This document shows, in pieces, positions 21,701-30,600 of a stretch of DNA of 64,000 bases. Where the stretch lies: the NCBI RefSeq assembly GCF_022605725.1, contig NC_065556.1, positions 28,503,140 to 28,567,139 on the forward strand, written 5' to 3'. Position 1 is the first letter of the stretch; every line of letters begins with the position of its first letter. The notes below the pieces were generated by a model, which saw only the letters and a program-made list of their open reading frames with translations, had not been told where the DNA came from and made no database searches. This stretch comes from Anthonomus grandis grandis. Lineage: Eukaryota > Arthropoda > Insecta > Coleoptera > Curculionidae. The translations under genes and the position numbers were made by a program.

Positions 21701-24700
21701 TATTAACCTGTAATAACTAATTTTTTCCTATTAAATTTAAAGTGTTAAATTAACGCAAAATAAAATATATCATTTTTACATTAAACATCTATTCTCATAA
21801 AGTTAAGAAATTAAAGAAAAACACGAACATAACATCAAATATGTTAGTATGTCTTCAACAACTTACTGAGGAAATTCAAATACAATAACGCCACAACGCA
21901 AAAAACGTTGATATTTTATTAGCCGTGCGTCAGTACCTGCGAAAGGTATGCCAATTATTCTTCTCAAGAAAAAGTTCAGCTTCAAAGTGAATACGACATC
22001 AACGTGTTGATGACAAAAATAAAGCTCAACAAGAAAAAGAGATTGATGTATCAAATGCCTTAAAAGATTCAACTAACTCAAGTTGTAGCTGTCTATGATT
22101 TACAGTCCGTCCTTACCACACCTTGCTCACAAGTCTCAGACTTTTATTACAAAAGAGGGTTCATGCTACGTTTGGTCAGAGAATATTGCAAAGCGCGGTG
22201 CAAATGAAATTGGAAGTTGTATTCTGCAATTTCTAGAAAGAAACTGCCAAGAAAAACATGTTACTTTTTATTCTGACAACTGCGCCGGGCAGAATAAAAA
22301 TAAGTACATTGCTAGTTTGTATTTATATGCAACCACTTTCCTCGAAATTCAATCAATAACGCATAAATTTTTGGTAACAGGTCATACACAAAATGAAGGC
22401 AATAGTATGCACTCATGCATTGAAAAAGAAAAAAAACGTTTGTTAAAAGGTTGACCTATTTTTATCCCTTCTCAGTGGATTCCTGAGAAAGTAAAAGAAA
22501 TGGATCAATCTGAAATGTTTGATCTTCAAAAATTATCTACTGATATAGGTTTAAATTTTAGCACTGATACTGATAAAATAAAGGTAAAGTGGACCGATAT
22601 AAAGGTAATTATGACAAATAAGGGTAAGCCTGATAGTTTGTTCTTTAAATACGAATATGGAGATGATGTTCCAGACAGCGAAATACAAGTTCGAAATAAC
22701 TTTCTAAAATGTTATTTGTATTACCTTGTATAAAAATATTGTTTATTTAATTTTTGACAATTTGCCCTTTTTATGTTAGTTTTTTTAGGTTATACATAAT
22801 TATTGCCTAGTAAAACAGCATCACATCTCAAAAATATCTGTACTTACTCCAACTTTATTTAAAATTCTAAATAATCTGTTTAACATAATACCTACCTTTT
22901 TGAACATTTATTTTGAGTATAAATATTAAAATCTAGCAAAATAAGATTTATTGTTTTCAATAGATGTTAAGCATATTTAATCCGTTTCCAAAATTTTAAA
23001 TTGCAATATCTCAAAACTCGAAGTTTTAAGATACGTTACTTTTACATTGAGGGTGCGATTTACTTTAACTATTTTTTGAAATGGCTACACTTGCATATTT
23101 TAATTTTTTTCTTATTTTAGACAAATTTGTAAGGAAATTTAATTTGCCGCTATTTCTTGACATTTTTAAGAATTTTAGTCTTTTGATCCAGAACCCAAAT
23201 AAGAATTCGACATTTTTGGTCTTACGAGTCGACTTTTTATGATATTATTGATTTTATTAATTTTTTATTTTCTCATTTTATTATACAAAAAAACTAATAT
23301 TAAAAAAAAATATTTATTTGGGAGTTTACACTAGAGCTTCCAAATCAATATACAGGGTGTCCACCTATAACCTGACACATTTTAACTGCTTATAAGTCGA
23401 GAACGGAAAATGAAAACAATATGCGGTTTTCACAGAACTTCATTAATATTTTTAAAGTTTTTTTTTGACAGTGTTGCCAAGTTTTAAAATTTACCTGAAA
23501 TAGGAGGAAAAAAAATGATGATTTTCAAAGACCGATTTCTCAAAAATTTTAAATATAATACCCTGTACTTGTTAATTTCACATGAAAGCCTGTTAAATCC
23601 CCTTTCCGAAAATGTAAAATTGTCTTAAATTCATTATTTTTTTTACAGAGCCAATTTTAGTAAATGACACCTTTTTGAAAATTTTCCTAGAATACATATT
23701 CGGTGATTGATGAACATTCTCTGGTAATTGCCTATGTATCGCTTTAGCATCATCATAATTAAATAATTTGCGCTATTGCCATGTCTATAAAAGTATTTAT
23801 TCTATGTATTAAATTACAATTTACAACAATTTTAACAACAAACAATTGAAGAAATTAATTTTAATTTATAACTAATAAATTAGCTGCTGAATATGATCCC
23901 CATTTTGCTCGGAACACAAATGTAGACGGAGAAATAAGTTACCGAGGACGTTTTGTAGCATTCGCGGTGTAATTTGGTTGAAAACGTTTACTATGTTGTT
24001 CCGCAGTTCATCCAAATTTCTTGGGGTTGGATTGTAGCAACGGTCTTTTACATATCCCCATATACAAAAATCTGGAATGCTTAGATCGGGAGAATAAGGT
24101 GCCCACTCGATTGGACCTGCTCGCCCTATCCATCTGTTTCCAAAAGTAATATCTAAGGAATCCCTTGCGACCCTGGAGAAGTGTAGAGGTGCACCGTTTT
24201 GCTGGTGTAATTGTTTCCATTCACTGTTGCTTCTTGAAAAAAAAATGGCCCATAAATTTTAGATTTCGATACTGCACACCAAACGTTCAGCTTAGGAAAA
24301 TCTCTTTCAAATTCGTTATACACTCGAGGATTTTTATCTCCGCAAATTCGGCAGTTATGCTTATTTACTCGACCACTGATGTGAAATGTTGCCTCATCAA
24401 ACATTATTAAATTGGTATCCGGCTCATTTCTAAAAAGATCTAGTAGTGTTTCGCACATTAAATATCTTTTTTCAAGGGCGCGATTTTTTATTTTTTGGAA
24501 AGTTTGAATTTTGTAGGGTTTAAACTTAATTATTTTTAGAATTTTATGTACTTTACTTTTTGACATATTTGTCGTTTGAGCTATCTTCCTAATAGATATT
24601 TGGTTATTGTTTAAGGACAACACTTCTTTTACCAGCAAAATACCATCCAACAGATTATCTTGTGCATTTACGGTTGCTCTAACTTTTCTTTTAACTGTTC

Positions 24701-27128
24701 TTTCCTGGGAAAATTGGCGTACCCAATGAAGTATAGAATTGCGAGAAGGCGGAGCCCTTTCAAAAAACAGCCTAAATCTTCTTCTCGTCTGCGTAACTGA
24801 TTTGCATTCACTAAATAATAACACGCAACGTGCCTTTTCCCGGGTGGTAAACATATTTAAATCTTTCAAAATCTTTAAAAAATTCAAAAATACATATAGA
24901 AATCAAATTATTGGGACTGCCCAACGAATGACGTTAAAAAAATTTGACAGTAGTTTAAGCCCACAAAACAAATTGTGCAACTCACAGCCTCCTTGACAAG
25001 CTACAACTGTTTGGTATTGTGGTCACTTGATACCGAGTATGTTATTTAATAAGTATTTATTGTAGGAAAATTTTCAAAAAGGTGTCATTTACTAAAATTG
25101 GCTCTGTAAAAAAAAATAATGAATTTAAGACAATTTATACATTTTCGAAAAGGGGGTTTAACAGGCTTTCATGTGAAATTAAGAAGTACAGGGTGTTACG
25201 TTTAAAATTTTTGAAAAATCGGCCTTTGAAAATCATCAATTTTTTCCCTCCTATTTCAGGTAAATTTTGAAACTTGGCAACGCTGTCAAAAAAAACTTCA
25301 AAAATATTGATGAAGTTCTGTGAAAACCGCACATTGTTGTCATTTTCCGTTCTCGACTTATAAGCAGTTAAAATGGAAAGATGAGATTAGATGGAAACCC
25401 TGTACTTTATTCAAAAATTTTTTCACAGTCAACCTGAAGCAATTCGCACGTTTTCAGCCATAATTTATCAGCCAAAATAGGATCTATGGCATTAGGATAC
25501 GGAGGTACCACGCTACACTCCTCGAAGTGCTCTCCGCTGTATTTTTCGATGTTTTGTTCTGTGGCAGCGTAGATTATTGTTTGTGCCCCTTCTTCCGGCT
25601 CCTAAAACAACGTATAACGCACGGTATTTCGCAAATAATCTGCTCTTACTTACTTTAAAAGTGAAAAACGCCACAAACTTTAATAAGGCCTTTCGAAATC
25701 CGCTCACCCTTCTGAATATGTCGGTTTTGATCGCTCCAGGGTGAAGCGAGAACACCGAGATACCACTACCTGAAAGGTTACATTCCGGAAAGCATAAACA
25801 ATGTTTTAATGATGAAGAATGTTCCAAATAAGCTTTTAAAATAAAAAATGACAGGCTGTGAGCCCTAAATTAAGTTACTTAGAAAGAACCCTCTTTCCTT
25901 TTGGACTATTTTACCTTTTAATTTTTCTGCTAATTTGACTGTAAATAGAATGTTGCCCAGTTTACTGTTGGAATAAGTGGTGTACCGTCCGGCATATTGG
26001 TTTGGATCATCTGGATCCAGGGTTGCTAGTTTTGCCATTGACGAGGCCACGTTGATGATGCGACCCTTAGAAGAATTCTTTAAAAGTGCTAGAATAATGC
26101 TGAAAATATTATATAAATATTGTTATACTTGCGCCAGTTCTTACGTAACAACAAGAGAGTGAAGAAAACCGGGCCGAAATAGTTAATTTGCATTAAAATG
26201 TCGAAACCGTCTTTGGTGCGTTTTTCCGCCAAACCTCCCGCGCCCGCATTATTCACTAAAACGTCGACGCACTGTTCGGTTTCGGCGATTTCTTTGGCGC
26301 ATTTTTTTATCGATTTAATAGATGAAAAATCCACCTAGAAAATTGAGTGATTTCAAGTCGCAACAAGATATTCTTGTATGCTTACTATCTTGACAAAGAC
26401 TCGATCGTTTTCAGACAGTCGCACAATTTCCTTTCTAGCCGTTTCCGCTTTATCCCGATCCCGACAAGCTAAAATAACTTTCGATCCCCGTTTGGCAAAC
26501 TCCAAAGCGGAATGGAAACCGATGCCTTGAAACAAGAATTAATTGAATGCGATAATAAGCGAATAACAATTAATATTACCTGTATTCGCGCCGGTTACCA
26601 CCACGGTTTTTCCCACCAAACAAACGTGATTTAAGCATCTTTTAGTGCTGTGTATAAAGTAAAGTTTAACGGCAATCAAAAAGCCAATTAGGCCGAAAAG
26701 AAATTTGATGTACATCGTGTGCGAGTATAAGTTTTTCAATTTTTGCCAACGGGGTCAATTGTTCGCGTTAATAACGTCGAATATTTGCATATTTTTCATA
26801 ATTAATCAGTTGGTAATCGAGCAAATCGGAAAACAAAGGAGAGTTTTCGCGTCAAGTATTGGATTTATAAGATCTTTGGTTGGGTCAAGGGGTGATCTAA
26901 AAATTCAATAGTTGTTTTCACTCGATTGTTAACCGATTACGTGTCTACATGATTGTGCTATAAAATTGACATTAATATTAATTTTTCTAGGCCCATGCCT
27001 CTTTAAGGTACCTTCTGAAAACGCAGATTCAACTGGAAGAAGACCTGAACGTTAAAACCAACTCCCTGAAGATCGACGAAGTTGACTGTATGTCCTTGAG
27101 GGAAAGTATGGATTACCACGCGTTCTAA
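12728..27128 (+). CDS. TEKT1: Tektin-1, ciliary/flagellar microtubule inner protein
   Basis: Coiled-coil filament protein of axonemal doublet microtubules. Exons: 12728-12804, 12862-12961, 13020-13274, 16312-16559, 18451-18673, 19894-20112, 26991-27128; all phases fit and give 419 aa, the usual tektin-1 length. The N-terminal YTLTEWSLNNRYRD matches the tektin start region; REGRIGIDL and the signature RPGVELCKD (normally RPNVELCRD) are present. The C-terminus NSLKIDEVDCMSLRESM is tektin-1-like rather than tektin-2, -3 or -4. Exon 5 starts at 18451 because the Gly codon is completed there and the frame leads into TVTNEEWEEY. Introns 3-6 hold transposons, and intron 6 carries an antisense SDR gene. 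In insects the expected site of expression is testis and ciliated sensory neurons (family knowledge). Confidence 0.92.
13703..14583 (+). pseudogene. Tc1/mariner-like transposase relic
   Basis: A reading frame from ATG 13703 encodes an N-terminal helix-turn-helix region (EEKKQIIKRYYAGSSVNEIS), the linker TGIEPLRVKRTLKRNKYKCYKL, and the catalytic start ILFSDESSFSICG...YPQKVNVWAGILGDSIIGPF. The frame shifts near 14360-14390 and continues as NANKYLNILRDEVLPAI and VWFQHDDCPAHNALRYVN, giving the second catalytic Asp. The part with the third acidic residue is lost. No matching terminal inverted repeats were found, so the element seems truncated on the right. It lies in tektin intron 3. Confidence 0.8.
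14640..15160. other. Tektin intron 3 with scattered TTCCAGGCATTT motifs
   Basis: Non-coding. A few copies of the short motif TTCCAGG(C/G)ATTT or its complement occur near 14708, 14837 and 15140. Confidence 0.45.
15181..15377. repeat. Foldback element with 29-bp perfect inverted repeats
   Basis: Arms 15197-15225 and 15326-15354 (starting AGTCTCAAAATATC) are exact reverse complements; an imperfect outer extension (AAAAATGAAAACTCT) lengthens them to about 40 bp. The 100-bp centre contains a degraded hammerhead-like motif on the minus strand. The element has no coding capacity. Confidence 0.75.
15231..15266 (-). ncRNA. Degraded hammerhead-ribozyme-like motif
   Basis: On the minus strand CTGATGA is followed by 12 nt and GAAAC. 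The order of conserved boxes matches the hammerhead core, but the stem II bases do not pair well and the GUH cleavage triplet is not clear. It is probably an inactive remnant. Confidence 0.3.
15378..16311. other. Tektin intron 3, 3' part, no recognised feature
   Basis: AT-rich non-coding sequence. A loose recurring phrase, AACTGGTCATTTT or CGGTCATTT, is seen near 15570, 15788, 16027 and 16080, suggesting old degenerate repeats. Confidence 0.4.
16560..18450. other. Tektin intron 4 with a ~195-bp direct repeat and a mariner-like end
   Basis: Non-coding. Blocks near 17198-17280 and 17395-17475 share ATTTCCAGTG, AAGTTAT(C/T)ACCAAA and CATAAAATTACAATTTGGTT, a degenerate direct repeat of about 195 bp. 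CAGTGGCGTAGTCTG near 17730 and GGACACCCTGTTTA near 17955 resemble one end of a long-TIR mariner; I did not find the partner end. Confidence 0.45.
19240..19700 (-). mobile_element. Decayed LINE fragment (reverse transcriptase N-terminal region)
   Basis: On the minus strand GLDEISIKDIKRVFPF, then CLNTLIHIINEYSN and GKWKFKNP correspond to the segment before the RT palm domain of Jockey-like elements. Stops follow immediately. It lies in tektin intron 5. Confidence 0.6.
20640..21350. repeat. Cluster of TGCCTGGAAAA short repeats
   Basis: AATTGCCTGGAAAA-like phrases, with AGAGA(G)CTTTAGTTGAAT phrases between them, recur about ten times (for example near 20698, 20735, 20793, 20901, 21031, 21110, 21198, 21306). 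It is the same short motif as in the 3.45-4.15 kb cluster but mostly on the opposite strand. Confidence 0.55.
21425..23057 (+). mobile_element. TIR DNA element encoding a DUF7869-like protein
   Basis: The left end CGCACTATCAATGGAAAAGT is mirrored at the right end (23057 inward, complement) as CGCACCCTCAATGTAAAAGT, and both continue into AACGTATCT; the imperfect inverted repeat is 35-50 bp. ATTT lies directly outside both ends (21421-21424 and 23058-23061) and may be a 4-bp target duplication. The interior carries the transposase-like relic listed separately. The terminal repeats mark this as a DNA transposon, not a host gene. Confidence 0.65.
22020..22733 (+). pseudogene. DUF7869-like (RNase H fold) putative transposase, C-terminal half
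   Basis: Segments in order: VYDLQSVLTTP (about 22090), GSCYVWSENIAKRGANEIGS, VTFYSDNCAGQNKNKYIAS, THKFLVTGHTQNEGNSMHS with SCIEKEKKRLLKG, then after a TGA stop (22452-22454) QWIPEKVKEMDQSEMF and a C-terminal block to 22733. Three acidic positions (DLQ, SDNC, NEG) are spaced as in RNase H-type nucleases and are plausible catalytic residues (inference). A frameshift near 22150 and the TGA make it defective, though only lightly. It is a different subfamily from the relic at 49-2108 (SDNCAGQNKN against LDNCASQNKN). Confidence 0.65.
23353..25402 (-). mobile_element. Mariner-like element with ~330-bp TIRs, abutting the SDR stop codon
   Basis: The ends are CAGGGTGTCC (23353) and its counterpart CAGGGTTTCC read from 25402 inward, flanked by TA (23351-23352 and 25403-25404), the TA target duplication of Tc1/mariner elements. 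The inverted repeats extend about 330 bp and include TTTTAACTGCTTATAAGTCG and CATGAAAGCCTGTTAA. A defective transposase lies inside on the minus strand. Confidence 0.85.
23872..24854 (-). pseudogene. Mariner-like transposase, internally deleted, catalytic Asp changed
   Basis: From ATG 24854 the frame encodes MFTTREKARCVLLFSECKSV (helix-turn-helix), RKIAQTTNMSKSKVHKIL, the first catalytic block IMFDEATFHISGR and LNVWCAVSKSKIYGPFFFQE. After NGN a deletion and frameshift remove about 20 codons. The next block reads LHQQNGAPLHFSRVA, where the family has QQDGAP, so the second catalytic Asp is Asn here. The third block EWAPYSPDLSIPDFCIWGY is present and the frame ends at a stop at 23872. The copy is inactive on both counts. 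Confidence 0.8.
25406..25411 (-). terminator. AATAAA overlapping the SDR stop codon
   Basis: The last codons GAA TAA followed by AG create AATAAA on the minus strand. If used, cleavage would fall inside the mariner terminal repeat. Another AATAAA (23318-23313) lies just beyond the far end of the mariner and may be the original signal. Confidence 0.45.
25407..26715 (-). CDS. Short-chain dehydrogenase, retinol dehydrogenase 11-14-like
   Basis: NAD(P)-dependent oxidoreductase, probably acting on retinal/retinol or other lipophilic carbonyls at the endoplasmic reticulum (family knowledge). Exons (minus): 26715-26580, 26525-26386, 26334-26145, 26088-25915, 25769-25654, 25601-25407; phases agree, 316 aa, the normal length. 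The N-terminal hydrophobic anchor is FLFGLIGFLIAVKLYFI. Then come the cofactor motif TGANTGIG (split by intron 1), ACRDRDKAE, NNAG, the Ser region INVASS, the catalytic YSNSK and HPGAIKTDI. The ATG at 26715 was chosen because the open frame upstream starts only from TTG. The whole gene sits antisense inside the last tektin-1 intron. A mariner terminal repeat begins 3 nt past the stop, so the 3' UTR is transposon-derived. Confidence 0.92.
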
Positions 27129-27150
27129 TTGAAAACAATAAAATCGCTCG
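26991..27150 (+). terminator. Tektin-1 last exon and poly(A) signal
   Basis: AATAAA at 27137-27142, 9 nt after the tektin-1 stop codon. The convergent TRIM37 stop is about 510 bp further on. Confidence 0.6.
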
Positions 27151-27650
27151 GTTTTACAGAACAAATTTTTTTATTTCATTTAAATAGACCCTTGGATACA
27201 TAATAATAATAATTTGTATTTCAACTAAGTACACAGCCTAAACAACCAATTAATTTTTTGGAATGAAATTCTTATAATTAGTAGAATAAATTATTTAAAC
27301 CAGCAATCACCGGTTTTATGGCTAAGGACACGTAAAGGGCTTTCAGGGTGTTCACTTGAATTTAACATGGCACGAAATTGCGTGACAATTGACTCGATTG
27401 ACTGATATCAACTGAACATCCCTTGACAGAATTTGGTTAAAAGTACCTTATCAGTAAAGTTAATTACATTAAATGACTGAAAATGTGGGTCATATAGAAC
27501 AATGGATTTACCTAATTTTAAGACCCATTTGAAACATGGCTTTAAGCAGATAAGACATTCGAGTAAAAATTCTTTTAGGAAAAAACTATAAAACAATGTT
27601 TAGATCTACTCATTTAATATGTAAGAGCAAAATTTAATCTAACATTGACC

Positions 27651-30600
27651 TTAAACGGAATGAGAGTCGTTTTCAGACCTGCAAGAAAAGAAAATCGCAT
27701 TGGTTCCAAGTTTTGAGGAAATATTGTCAAAGTTACTCACTTTCTGTTTTTCTTATCTTCTTTCTCTGGTACAGAATGTCCGTCACTGGGGTTGGATCTT
27801 GTAGTTTTTGAAGGGGGGCGTCTTTGGTTAAGCAGCGACGGAGTCCAACTAAATTCTGGAAGAAAATTGACATTTTACCATAAAGTTTGAGGCAAAACAA
27901 ACCCTGTTGTTGTACACTGTGTCCCATTTTGGATGAGACTGCAGGGTATCTCTGTCATTTTTTAAGATAGAGCTTTGCGGTTTTCGCGACCCTGTATCAC
28001 TTTTTTGTAAAACTTTTAAAGCCACAAACAGAAATATTCTAACTACTTTTGTTCCTGGAATACAGGGTGAAAACGAAAATGTTCACTTTTGGAGGTGTTA
28101 TTATTTCTCAGGCCCTGTATTAGATAGAATAAAAATGAAAACTGCTTATAATAGATATTTTTACATAAAAGTCAGTGGCGTATTTAATTTTTTTTTCTAA
28201 TGCACTGTTTTTAAGATTGGGCACAAACTTGGTATTTTTTAAATGGAACACCCTGTATATTTTAACGTCAAATTTTTGCATTTTTTTTTCTGAATACATT
28301 GATGTATCACAACCTATTCTTTTAGTAAATTTTAGCTTCAAAAATCAGAAAAATCCATATTTATTTTTGTTTTTAATAGTAGGCCATGAATTCTTACACA
28401 CATGCATTTAATTATTACTTTTTTAAAACGCCATGTGATTTAAACCTGTTTATATAACTATATTTTAAACATTAACTTAAAATATTAATATAAACATAAA
28501 AATGTTAAAAACAAAAAAAATATATCGGACCAGGTTTAACATTAAAAACTAATTAGTAATTATAAGAATCAAATTAGAAAATTAATTACAAAAACCAAAA
28601 AAAAAACAACAAATATAAATTTAATAAAACTGTTCACAACTGCTGTCCATTTTGTCTTATACAAAAACCACATACAGTCTGTATTCGTTTTAAGGCATTT
28701 AAAATTATAAAGGGTTGCCTTTGTAAGTTTATGAATGCTTCTTCAGTTGTCGCTCGGAGTTCATTTATATTATTATGCCGATTTGCATAAATTTTATTTT
28801 TTAAGTACGACCATACAAAAAAGTCCAAAACACTCCAAAAGTCCGGTGACCTAGGCCATCTGATTGGCCCGTGTGTGCCAATCCAACGTCTATCAAAATG
28901 GGCACTTAAATATTCTCCAACTACCCTTGAATTATGAGCGGGCGCTCCATCTTGCTGAAAATATATTTGATGTCGCTGGGCTAAAGGTATGTCCTCCAGC
29001 AACTCTGGCAAATTATTTTGCAATATATTTAGATATCGTTGGGCAGTTAAGCTACCCTCAAAAATTGTATATACAATTTTAGTGCCCAATACAAAACAGG
29101 AAACACTAAAACCAAATCGGCCTTGTTGCTGTCGTTCAAAAGTAATATGTTGGTTTTCTTGATACCAATGTCTGGTATTTTGCCTATTAAATATGCCACT
29201 ACTGCTTATATGGGATTCGTCAGACCATATTAGCTTTTTTACAAAATCCGGATCTTCATTAGTTTTGGTTAAAAACCAATTAGAAAATTCCAGTCGTTTA
29301 AACGGATCGTCAGGATGCAATTCTTGAATAATATTTATCTTATACGGTTTAAATTTATGCTTTTTTTAAATTTTTTGCACTTTTGTTTTGGAAACTCCTA
29401 TCTCTTCCTCTATCTTTCTACAGGAAATTTGGGGTCTTGCTTCCACACACGCTAAAACATTAATTTCGCCAGCTTCATTTCTATCAACATGAGGTTGCCT
29501 AGGTTTTGAATAGCAGCCATAATTTAAAAGATTAGATTTTAACCGGAATACCGTAGCCCGAGATGGCTGACGTCTTTCTGGAAACCTAATAAGATCTTTT
29601 TTATTTTTTGAATTTTGTAACAAAATAAAATAAGCTAGAGCTTTACCTATTTAAATATAATTTCGTTAGAAAGGTTTAAACATTTTATAATATCATACTT
29701 TTCAAAATTTTGGAATTCCATATTTTCACCGTCAGCCATCATTATTGATATGTATTGAGTCTGTTTGTGACTTAGTTTCCATGAATGCAATAAACAAAAC
29801 ATTTTTTATGCATGTGTCAAAGAATTCATGGCCTACTATTAAAAAAATAAACATAAATATGGATTTTTCTAATTCTTTGAGCTAAAATTTATCAAAGATT
29901 AGGTTGTGATACATCAATGTATTCAGAAAAAAAAATGCAAAAATTTGACTTTAAAATATACAGGGTGTTCCATTTAAAAAATACCAAGTTTGTGCCCAAT
30001 CTTAAAAACAGTGCATTGGGAAAAAAAATTAAATACGCCACTGACTTTTATGTAAAAATATCTATTATAAGCAGTTTTCATTTTTATTCTATCTTATACA
30101 GGGCCTGAGAAATAATAACATCTCCAAAAGTGAACATTTTCGTTTTCGCCCTGTATTTCAGGAACAAAAGTAGTTAGAATATTTCTGTTTGTGGCTTTAA
30201 AAGTTTTACAAAAAAGTGATACAGGGTCGCGAAAACCGCAAAGCTCTATCTTAGAAAATGACAGAGATACCCTGCAGTCTCATCCAAAATGGGACACAGT
30301 GTACAGTCCCTTGCCATATTAGATTCATGTTCAAAAATGAAGTTCTCCTGATTTATAACAAATCAGATGACATTTACTATTTTTGAGTTTGCTGTGAAAT
30401 GTCATAGAATTTAGACTGAACAATATCTACAGTACAAAGACAATTTCAATAGTTATATAGAAGTCACATTTCACTGACCATAGCACGCACCTTTGTTTAC
30501 TTTTTGTTTTACATGTTGTATAGGAAAAAAAAATACTTTTATTACCATTAAAAATTGTTAAACATTATTCCAGAATATACAAAAGAAAATTCCATGAATA

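Noticed and set aside
26705..26911. Plus-strand frame upstream of the tektin last exon
   Set aside because: Overlaps the SDR first exon antisense and has no conserved motif.
27408..27596. Minus-strand frame of 62 codons downstream of TRIM37
   Set aside because: Hydrophobic low-complexity translation without motif; lies in the 3' UTR region of TRIM37.
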